From NCBI GenBank assembly GCA_900541555.1, contig UQKE01000001.1, positions 45,239-109,238 on the forward strand: a stretch of DNA of 64,000 bases, read 5' to 3'. Positions 56,424-64,000 of the stretch are shown here, piece by piece. The DNA comes from an uncultured Porphyromonadaceae bacterium. Its GTDB lineage: Bacteria > Bacteroidota > Bacteroidia > Bacteroidales > Muribaculaceae. The number at the start of each line of letters is the position of its first letter. Position 1 is the stretch's first letter. Under the pieces are notes generated by a model that was given only the letters and a program-made list of their open reading frames with translations, did no database searches and was not told the DNA's origin. The translations under genes and the position numbers were made by a program.

Positions 56424-57389
56424 TCAAAGACTGTCCGGAAGTTCGGCCGGTTGGGGCGTCACGACGCGTTGCGGGCGTTCCGGCACGACGATGCTGTCGG
56501 AATCTTGCGGCTGAATGTGTATTTCGGGCGGTTGCGAGAGTGCGTTTGCATCGCGAGGTTCTTCTTTGTGGAAAGGCAGCGTGTAGGATGCAGAAAGGCT
56601 TATGTTCAAAGGATTGTCGCGTGTGCCATATCCCGGGATATACCATGGGCGCGAATTGGGAGTGTCTTTTATTGAGAACGGGAAATTGTAGCGCACGGCC
56701 CAACCCAATGAAAAGTTTTTGACAATTTCCACTTGTATGCCCAACACAAATTCTCCCCAAATGGCAGAAGAATGCTGGTCGACGATTTCAAAACGCGAAG
56801 GAGAGTCGTGCCAGTAGCCATTGTCGACGGTGATGTCGGTAATGTCGTAATGAAACGACGTTCCGGCAAATCGGATTCCCGCATATAGTTGGTATTTGGG
56901 GTCTTTTGTTGCCATGAAATTGTAGTTCATTCCGATTTTGCCGTAAAAAGCGAGTTTGTTTTTGTATGTGAAGTTTCCACCGTCGGGGGTGCTGTTGGCT
57001 TGCCCGACGCCGAGTTCTACAATGGGAATAAATCTGTTTTTTAGGTTTATTGCAAACCAAATGTCGCCGCCTCCGTAAGTTTGCCCGAAAGCTCTCATGA
57101 GCGGATCCCAGAAATTGATTCCGGCTGTTGCCGACATCAGAGTGGGACGATATACGGTGTTTTTGGCCTTTTCGATGGAGTCGCGCCGCAGAGAGTCGAG
57201 CGTAAGCGAGTCTGTGCGCATGAATTTGGCTTCATTTTGCCGTTTGATTTCTTGCAACTCTTTGTCGTTTATGATTTTCAGTTCGTCGGCTGAGTTGATG
57301 GGCGTGACACGCCTTTGCGCAGAAACCATGTCGATTAGCAAAAAAATCCCGATGGCAGCAAACAAAGATGTGGAAGCGAGCGATTTCAT
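56424..57389 (-). CDS. DUF6048 family outer-membrane-like protein
   Basis: The 321-residue exported protein (signal peptide to about residue 24) has a charged coiled segment (about 30-75, ELKIINDKELQEIKRQNEA) and then a beta-rich part (about 85-270) with alternating aromatic strands that suggests an eight-stranded outer-membrane barrel. A Pro-rich tail ends the protein. It matches the DUF6048 family that accompanies DUF6452 in Bacteroidales. Function is unknown. It overlaps the preceding gene by four bases. Confidence 0.82.
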   Translation of the reverse strand: MKSLASTSLFAAIGIFLLIDMVSAQRRVTPINSADELKIINDKELQEIKRQNEAKFMRTDSLTLDSLRRDSIEKAKNTVYRPTLMSATAGINFWDPLMRAFGQTYGGGDIWFAINLKNRFIPIVELGVGQANSTPDGGNFTYKNKLAFYGKIGMNYNFMATKDPKYQLYAGIRFAGTSFHYDITDITVDNGYWHDSPSRFEIVDQHSSAIWGEFVLGIQVEIVKNFSLGWAVRYNFPFSIKDTPNSRPWYIPGYGTRDNPLNISLSASYTLPFHKEEPRDANALSQPPEIHIQPQDSDSIVVPERPQRVVTPQPAELPDSL

Positions 57390-57901
57390 TCCTCATCGGC
57401 CTCCTCTGTCCGGAAATAGATTCGGATGTTTTCGCTGTTGGTGTTGTCGATAGTCGGGGTCAAAACACGTACGGAATCTATCAAGTAATGCGATGTTTCG
57501 ATTGACTGGATGTCGAACACATACATTGCTCCGCAGTCTTTCGAGTGGAAATATGGGCGACTTTCGTAGGCCACGGTAATCGTGTCTGTGATGTCCAAAT
57601 CGGCGAATGCTTTTTGCTCGTATCGAAAAACGAATCGCGACGATGCTGCATCGACGTCAAAAGGCAAATAGACTTGGGTCACAGTCGAGCGGTTGCGTAT
57701 GATGGCAGAATCGCCGGGCACTCCCACGCCGTAGACGGTGAGCGAGTCGATGCCGATGGCATCTTTCGTTGCCGACGAATAGAATCCGGCCAGTGGCAGG
57801 CTGCTTTGATTGCCTTCGCATCCTTCATTGTCGCAGGCGGCAATACAGAAAAGCAACAGTGCGGTGGCAACCGCCGATATGTCGCGAAGCCATGTCGTCA
57901 T
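57386..57901 (-). CDS. DUF6452 family lipoprotein
   Basis: The start at 57901 overlaps the end of the glycosyltransferase gene by four bases; the longer frame upstream is read through another gene. The 171-residue product has a lipoprotein signal (ALLLFCIAAC, lipobox Cys at about residue 22). The mature part is beta-rich (YSSATKDAIGIDSLTVYGVGVPGDS, FVFRYEQKAFADLDITDTITVAY), as in DUF6452. Together with DUF6048 it forms a conserved pair at the envelope; the function is unknown. Confidence 0.82.
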   Translation of the reverse strand: MTTWLRDISAVATALLLFCIAACDNEGCEGNQSSLPLAGFYSSATKDAIGIDSLTVYGVGVPGDSAIIRNRSTVTQVYLPFDVDAASSRFVFRYEQKAFADLDITDTITVAYESRPYFHSKDCGAMYVFDIQSIETSHYLIDSVRVLTPTIDNTNSENIRIYFRTEEADEE

Positions 57902-58851
57902 TGAAGCTCTTCCCGAATTTGGTAGTTGTTTCTGCCTTCTGCATTTCTGGCAATCAATTCGCCGATAAATCCGGCAAGGAAGAATTGGGAGCCGAGCAAC
58001 ATCATTGTCAATGCAATGTAGAAATAGGGAGAATCGGTGACGAGACGGTAATCCATGCCGTTGTACATGGCATAGAGTTTCGCCGACCCGACGACGATTG
58101 CGGCTATGAATCCGATAAGAAACATCAGCGAGCCGAGGAATCCGAAAATATGCATCGGCTTGCCTCCAAATTTGGAAATGAACCACAGGCTTATCAAATC
58201 GAGATAGCCATTTACGAAACGGTTGATGCCAAATTTTGTTTTGCCATATTTGCGGGCTTGATGGTGGACCACTTTTTCTCCAATGCGCGCGAATCCGGCA
58301 TTTTTAGCCAAATAGGGGATATAGCGGTGCATTTCGCCGTAGACCTCTATATTTTTCACGACATCTTTTCGATAGGCTTTCAGCCCGCAATTGAAATCGT
58401 GGAGGTTTTTTATTCCGCTCACTTTGCGAGCCGTGGCGTTGAACAACTTGGTAGGGATGGTTTTCGACAGCGGGTCGTAGCGTTTTTGCTTCCAGCCGGA
58501 AACGAGGTCGTATCCGTCGGAAACGATCATGCGGTAGAGTTCGGGTATTTCGTCGGGGCTGTCTTGGAGGTCGGCATCCATTGTGATGACAACATCTCCT
58601 TCGGCGCGTTCGAATCCCACGTTCAATGCCGGCGATTTGCCATAATTCCTACGGAAGCACACGCCTTTCACGCAGGGGTTTTTAGCGTGCAGATTGTTTA
58701 TTATTTGCCATGAATTGTCGGTCGATCCGTCGTTGATGAAAATAATTTCGTATGAAAAATGATTTTCATTCATCACGCGTTCGATCCATGCTTCAAGTTC
58801 GGGCAAAGATTCTGCTTCGTTGTATAAAGGAACGATAACTGATATGTCCAT
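57898..58851 (-). CDS. Glycosyltransferase family 2, DPM1/ArnC-like, with membrane tail
   Basis: The 317-residue protein has an N-terminal GT-A domain (SVIVPLYNEAESLPEL, FINDGSTDNSW, ITMDADLQDSPDEIP with the metal-binding Asp-x-Asp) and two C-terminal membrane helices (about 235-260 and 275-300). Such enzymes transfer sugars to polyprenyl phosphate or lipids at the inner membrane. It heads a three-gene unit with the DUF6452 and DUF6048 genes, all joined by four-base overlaps, so the product may be linked to their envelope role. Confidence 0.93.
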   Translation of the reverse strand: MDISVIVPLYNEAESLPELEAWIERVMNENHFSYEIIFINDGSTDNSWQIINNLHAKNPCVKGVCFRRNYGKSPALNVGFERAEGDVVITMDADLQDSPDEIPELYRMIVSDGYDLVSGWKQKRYDPLSKTIPTKLFNATARKVSGIKNLHDFNCGLKAYRKDVVKNIEVYGEMHRYIPYLAKNAGFARIGEKVVHHQARKYGKTKFGINRFVNGYLDLISLWFISKFGGKPMHIFGFLGSLMFLIGFIAAIVVGSAKLYAMYNGMDYRLVTDSPYFYIALTMMLLGSQFFLAGFIGELIARNAEGRNNYQIREELQ

Positions 58852-58875
58852 ATAAACCTATAATGTGTATCGTGT

Positions 58876-58884
58876 GCAAAATTA
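58876..58884 (-). promoter_or_regulatory. -7 box for the GT2-DUF6452-DUF6048 operon
   Basis: On the minus strand it reads TAATTTTGC, a TAnnTTTG match, 24 bases before the ATG at 58851. Confidence 0.5.
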
Positions 58885-58985
58885 ATATAACCCGAGGGAA
58901 GAAAAAAGGCTTTGTCGATTTTTCTAAAAAAGGCTTCCGGCAGGCTATTTTCTGCCGGGAGATGAAATATTTTGGACGAATATTG

Positions 58986-58993
58986 TATTTTTG
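58986..58993 (+). promoter_or_regulatory. -7 box for the GH89 gene
   Basis: TATTTTTG lies 28 bases before the ATG at 59022. A purine-rich AAAGGA immediately precedes this ATG. Confidence 0.5.
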
Positions 58994-59021
58994 TTCGCGT
59001 GAATGTAAAAAGATTGAAAGG

Positions 59022-61199
59022 ATGAAAAGGGTATTTGCGTTTATCTTGTCGATTTTATCGTTGTATGGGAGCGCCGTTTATGCAAACGGTGAAGTGGAAG
59101 CTGCCAAAAGCATGGTCGTGCGATTGTTGCCGGATTATGCTAACCATTTTGAATTTCGGCTAATTCCGAACGACAATGGCCGAGATTGTTTCTCGATTGA
59201 AAGCCAAGGCGATAAAATTGTCATTTCCGGCAATACGGCCGGCAGCATGGCTGTCGGGCTGAATGCGTATCTGACGCGTCATTGCCGCACGTCGGTATCG
59301 TGGTATGCGGAAAATCCGGTAGCGATGCCCGACACTTTGCCCGCTGTGCCAAAGAAAGAATATGCTTTTGCGCGTGTGGAGCGGAGGTTTTTCCTTAATT
59401 ATTGCACGTTTGGATATTCGATGCCGTTTTGGGATTGGACGGAATGGGAGCGAATGATCGATTGGATGGCTTTGAACGGCATAAACATGCCTTTGGCGAT
59501 AACGGGACAGGAGACAGTGTGGTACAACGTGTGGCGAACGTTAGGGTTGTCGGATTCGGAAATCAGAGATTATTTTACCGGTCCTGTCTATCTGCCGTGG
59601 CATCGGATGGCTAACATTGATTCGTGGAATGGACCGTTGCCGATGGAATGGTTGCAGAAGCAAGCGCAATTGCAAAATCAGATATTGGAAAGGGAACGGG
59701 CCTTCGGAATGCGTCCTGTGCTTCCGGCATTTTCAGGGCATGTGCCGTCACAGCTGCAACGTCTTTATCCGGAAGCCGACATTAAATATTTGGGCAAATG
59801 GGCCGGATTCGACGATCGCTATCGATGCCATTTCTTGAATCCGGAAGATTCGTTGTTTGCAGTCGTGCAGCGGCTTTATCTCGCAGAGCAAACGCGCATG
59901 TTCGGGACGGATCATGTGTATGGCGTCGATCCTTTCAACGAGGTTGATCCGCCGAGTTGGGAGCCTGACTATTTGAAAGATATTTCGCACAATATTTATC
60001 GAACGATTGCCGATTTCGATCCGGAGGCAGAATGGGTGCAAATGTCGTGGATGTTCTACCATGATCGGAAATATTGGACCGCTCCGCGCATTGAGGCCTT
60101 TTTGTCGGGCGTAGATGCCGGCAAGATGACGCTTTTGGATTATCATTGCGAGAATGTGGAATTGTGGAGAAAGACAGAACGATTCCATGGACAGCCGTAT
60201 ATATGGTGCTATCTTGGAAACTTCGGAGGAAACACGTCGCTCACCGGACCCGTCAAAGCAAGCGGCGCGCGTCTTGAAGCCGCGTTGGAAGATGGCGGCG
60301 ACAATTTGATAGGCATTGGCTCAACGCTTGAAGGTCTCGACGTGGTGCAGTTCCCGTATGAATATATTTTTTCGAAAGCATGGAGTAATGCGCTTCCCGA
60401 CGAAAAATGGATTGAAAATTTTGCCGATTGCCATTCGGGGGAGGCATCGTTGGAGGTGAGGGAAGCATGGAAAATATTGTTTGACGATGTTTATGTGCAA
60501 ATCCCGCGCACGCTCGGTCTTTTGTCATGTTTCAAACCTATTTTCGGGCGAAGCGAAGACTATCGCACGCGGATCAACTACGACAATTCCCGTCTTGCGG
60601 AAGCGTGGTATTGGTTGCTTGATGCTCCGAATACAGAAAGGGAGGCTATACGGGCTGATTTGGTTTGCGTCGGGCGGCAAGCAATAGGCAATCTTTATGG
60701 ACGATTGAAAGCAGAGTTGGATTCTGCTTATTTGCGGAAAGATTTGCCGCAGATGCGCCGCACGGCTGATGCCATGCGCGGAATGCTTGCCGATTTGGAC
60801 ACATTGACCGCCTATCATCCGCGTTGCGGTGTCGGTGTTTGGCTGCGCGATGCCCGAGCATACGGAGAGACGAAAGAATTGAAAGATTATTACGAGCGGA
60901 ATGCGCGAAATTTGATTACGACGTGGGGCGGGTCGCTTAACGATTATGCCGCGCGGGCGTGGTCGGGATTGTTCGGTTCATATTATGCCGGACGTTGGGA
61001 AATTTATTTCGACGCATTGGAAAAGTCTTGCGAGGCAGGAACTCCGCTCGATGAAGAGCAGTTGCGCGAACAACTGGCAGCGTTTGAATCGGCATGGGTC
61101 GCTTCTACGGAACCGATGCCGGTGATTGTGCCGAAGCAAGATTTGTTGAGTTTTTCTGTGAAACTGTATCGGAAATATATGGAAAGATATTGGGAATAA
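59022..61199 (+). CDS. Alpha-N-acetylglucosaminidase (GH89, NAGLU-like)
   Basis: The ATG at 59022 begins a signal peptide (MKRVFAFILSILSLYGSAVYA); the frame upstream crosses the promoter. The 725-residue protein has the three NAGLU domains: a small N-terminal domain (about 25-110), the catalytic barrel (about 115-450; RRFFLNYCTFGYSMPFWDW, NGINMPLAITGQE) and a helical C-terminal domain. Catalytic residues are Glu307 (DPFNEVDPPSW) and Glu437 (TLEGLDVV). Such enzymes remove terminal alpha-linked GlcNAc from heparan sulfate or gastric mucin glycans. A host-glycan role is likely, although no polysaccharide-utilisation genes are adjacent. Confidence 0.95.
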   Translation: MKRVFAFILSILSLYGSAVYANGEVEAAKSMVVRLLPDYANHFEFRLIPNDNGRDCFSIESQGDKIVISGNTAGSMAVGLNAYLTRHCRTSVSWYAENPVAMPDTLPAVPKKEYAFARVERRFFLNYCTFGYSMPFWDWTEWERMIDWMALNGINMPLAITGQETVWYNVWRTLGLSDSEIRDYFTGPVYLPWHRMANIDSWNGPLPMEWLQKQAQLQNQILERERAFGMRPVLPAFSGHVPSQLQRLYPEADIKYLGKWAGFDDRYRCHFLNPEDSLFAVVQRLYLAEQTRMFGTDHVYGVDPFNEVDPPSWEPDYLKDISHNIYRTIADFDPEAEWVQMSWMFYHDRKYWTAPRIEAFLSGVDAGKMTLLDYHCENVELWRKTERFHGQPYIWCYLGNFGGNTSLTGPVKASGARLEAALEDGGDNLIGIGSTLEGLDVVQFPYEYIFSKAWSNALPDEKWIENFADCHSGEASLEVREAWKILFDDVYVQIPRTLGLLSCFKPIFGRSEDYRTRINYDNSRLAEAWYWLLDAPNTEREAIRADLVCVGRQAIGNLYGRLKAELDSAYLRKDLPQMRRTADAMRGMLADLDTLTAYHPRCGVGVWLRDARAYGETKELKDYYERNARNLITTWGGSLNDYAARAWSGLFGSYYAGRWEIYFDALEKSCEAGTPLDEEQLREQLAAFESAWVASTEPMPVIVPKQDLLSFSVKLYRKYMERYWE

Positions 61200-61215
61200 G
61201 CGACAGGGCGAAAGC

Positions 61216-61254
61216 AAAAGCCGTGTTTTGTTATTTGCAAGACACGGCTTTTCG
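61216..61254. terminator. Bidirectional terminator between GH89 and ettA genes
   Basis: AAAAGCCGTGT (61216-61226) pairs perfectly with ACACGGCTTTT (61242-61252) between convergent genes. Confidence 0.9.
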
Positions 61255-61270
61255 TTTACATCGGCGGTGC

Positions 61271-62956
<1,686 letters not shown>

Positions 62957-62977
62957 GATAGCAAGTTTTATGTGTTT

Positions 62978-63544
62978 TTAATGTTTGCGAAATTCTTTCA
63001 CTTTATAGTCGCAATCGATTTTTCCGCGCACGATGTTATTTAATTTTCCACGGATCAATTGCTTGCGGATAGGCGAAATGCGATCAATGTAGAGAATGCC
63101 GTCCAAATGGTCGTATTCGTGCTGAATGATGCGGGCAAGGAAGCCTTCGAACACCTCTTCGTGTTCCACGAAATCGGTGTCGAGCCAATTGAGCCGCACT
63201 TTTTCGAACCGCGACACGGATTCGCTCAATCCGGGGAGGCTGAGGCAGCCTTCCGAACGCGAAACGCGCGGACCGCCGTCTTCCAATATGTCGAGTTCGG
63301 GATTGACAAGTGTAAGTTTCACGCCGGCCAATTCAGGGTAAGTGTCTTTAAGCACGTCGGCATCAATTACGATCAAGCGGATCGACAAGCCGATTTGGGG
63401 CGCGGCAAGACCCACGCCGTCCGATTCGTACATTGTCTCGTACATATTTTCCACCAACTGCTTCAAGTTGGGATAATCGGGCGTTACGTCTTCGGCAGTC
63501 TGTCGGAGCACAGGCTGTCCGTATAAATAAATCGGTAGTATCAT
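62978..63544 (-). CDS. def: Peptide deformylase
   Basis: Def removes the N-formyl group from nascent proteins. The 188-residue protein shows the three family motifs: GVGLAAPQ (43-50), EGCLSLPG (98-105, metal ligand Cys100) and QHEYDHLDG (141-149, ligands His142 and His146, catalytic Glu143). The start overlaps the ruvX stop by four bases. Confidence 0.98.
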   Translation of the reverse strand: MILPIYLYGQPVLRQTAEDVTPDYPNLKQLVENMYETMYESDGVGLAAPQIGLSIRLIVIDADVLKDTYPELAGVKLTLVNPELDILEDGGPRVSRSEGCLSLPGLSESVSRFEKVRLNWLDTDFVEHEEVFEGFLARIIQHEYDHLDGILYIDRISPIRKQLIRGKLNNIVRGKIDCDYKVKEFRKH

Positions 63545-63963
63545 AATTTCATTTGTCTGCTTTCCAAATAGTCATTTAAAATGATGGTGGCGGATATTTC
63601 GTCGACAATCGATTTGTCGCGACGTGCCATTTTTTTCATTCCGCCGTCGATCATCGCCTTGTGGGCGAGTACCGACGTGAAGCGCTCATCGAACATTTCC
63701 ACGGGCGTGTCGGGCATCAATTTTCGCAAGCGGTTGACAAACGGCGTGATATATTTCATGCTTTCCGACGGTTGATTGTTCATTTGTTTCGGCAGGCCGA
63801 CCACAATTTTTTCTACCGGTTCGTTAGCCATGTAGTTAATGATGAAGTCGATTAGCTTGTGCGACGGCACAGTGGCAAGTCCGTTTGCCGCTATTTTCAA
63901 CGTGTCGGTAGCAGCCACTCCCGAACGTTTGCGCCCATAATCGATTGCAAGAATCCGTCCCAT
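63541..63963 (-). CDS. ruvX: Putative pre-16S rRNA nuclease/Holliday junction resolvase
   Basis: The ATG at 63963 is chosen because the -7 box ends at 63970; an upstream ATG at 63984 would lie in the promoter. The 140-residue protein has the YqgF/RuvX RNase H-like fold: [17 protein letters not shown] (metal Asp), [17 protein letters not shown] and the final [13 protein letters not shown]. YqgF trims 16S rRNA precursors in E. coli; the resolvase role is older and less certain. It is the first gene of the unit with def and ettA. The predicted start of transcription is within a few bases of the ATG, so the mRNA may be nearly leaderless. Confidence 0.93.
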   Translation of the reverse strand: MGRILAIDYGRKRSGVAATDTLKIAANGLATVPSHKLIDFIINYMANEPVEKIVVGLPKQMNNQPSESMKYITPFVNRLRKLMPDTPVEMFDERFTSVLAHKAMIDGGMKKMARRDKSIVDEISATIILNDYLESRQMKL

Positions 63964-63969
63964 GCGACT

Positions 63970-64000
63970 GCAAAGATAGTGCAAGTTGAGCGCAATGCAA
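63970..64000 (-). promoter_or_regulatory. Promoter of the ruvX-def-ettA operon
   Basis: On the minus strand TTG (64000-63998), 19 bases, TATCTTTGC (63978-63970): a full consensus match at the window edge. Confidence 0.8.

Noticed and set aside
57902..58186. Extended start of the DUF6452 gene at 58186
   Set aside because: The extra 95 residues are Arg/His-rich antisense-like sequence inside the glycosyltransferase gene in another frame; the ATG at 57901 starts a proper lipoprotein signal.

Overview
The window is chromosomal DNA from a member of the Bacteroidota, most likely order Bacteroidales. The evidence is the promoter grammar (TTG/TTTG, about 19 bases, then TAnnTTTG, repeatedly found just upstream of genes), a short primary sigma factor of the Bacteroidota type, families largely confined to the phylum (DUF4492 before cydAB, DUF4494, DUF6048/DUF6452), and a cell-wall amidase ending in a type IX secretion-like tail. 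I cannot fix family or genus from sequence alone. No integrase, transposase, phage module, tRNA or rRNA was seen.

Layout. 1-1.8 kb: the end of a comF-like gene, then pyrE and an SRPBCC gene. 1.8-8 kb: a minus-strand cluster of four exported proteins (PEGA-repeat/outer-membrane barrel, two LPP20-like proteins, a transglutaminase-like protein). 8.2-11.7 kb: an exported beta-propeller protein and a multidomain amidase. 12-17.5 kb: carA-carB and a secreted C1 peptidase. 17.7-19.5 kb: a Trp-repeat protein next to an RtcB ligase. 19.9-26 kb: ABC-F ATPase, M13 peptidase, YhhQ transporter, HAD hydrolase, YigZ. 26-31.9 kb: cytochrome bd operon divergent from DUF4494-yggS, then a sugar MFS transporter. 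32-41.2 kb: a minus-strand housekeeping block (rpoD, degQ-like, DUF695, pgk, pyrF, prfA, fprA-like, rarA). 41.3-50.8 kb: a complete type II-C CRISPR-Cas locus. 50.8-64 kb: a small exported protein, SDR and tricorn-like protease, GNAT, GT2-DUF6452-DUF6048, a GH89 alpha-N-acetylglucosaminidase, and ruvX-def-ettA.

The CRISPR locus is the highlight. It has a tracrRNA gene on the minus strand, divergent from cas9 (1510 aa), cas1 and cas2 on the plus strand with overlapping ends, then 44 repeats of 47 bases with 43 spacers. The tracrRNA anti-repeat shows that crRNAs are read from the minus strand, towards the cas genes. In that sense every repeat contains TTG-N19-TATCTTTG, a match to the promoter seen upstream of rarA, the tracrRNA, the GNAT gene and ruvX in this same window. 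Each spacer would thus have its own promoter, the Bacteroidota counterpart of the repeat-embedded promoters known in Neisseria II-C arrays. The terminal repeat is degenerate only in its tracrRNA-pairing end and is unchanged over the 33 bases that hold the -7 box. Only 15 bases separate this end from the neighbouring gene, so there is no room for a conventional leader there; the leader is more likely on the cas2 side. Two non-adjacent spacers come from one protospacer, offset by one to two bases.

The remaining genes are mostly housekeeping (pyrimidine and carbamoyl-phosphate synthesis, translation release and deformylation, low-oxygen respiration) or envelope and secreted functions typical of gut Bacteroidales.
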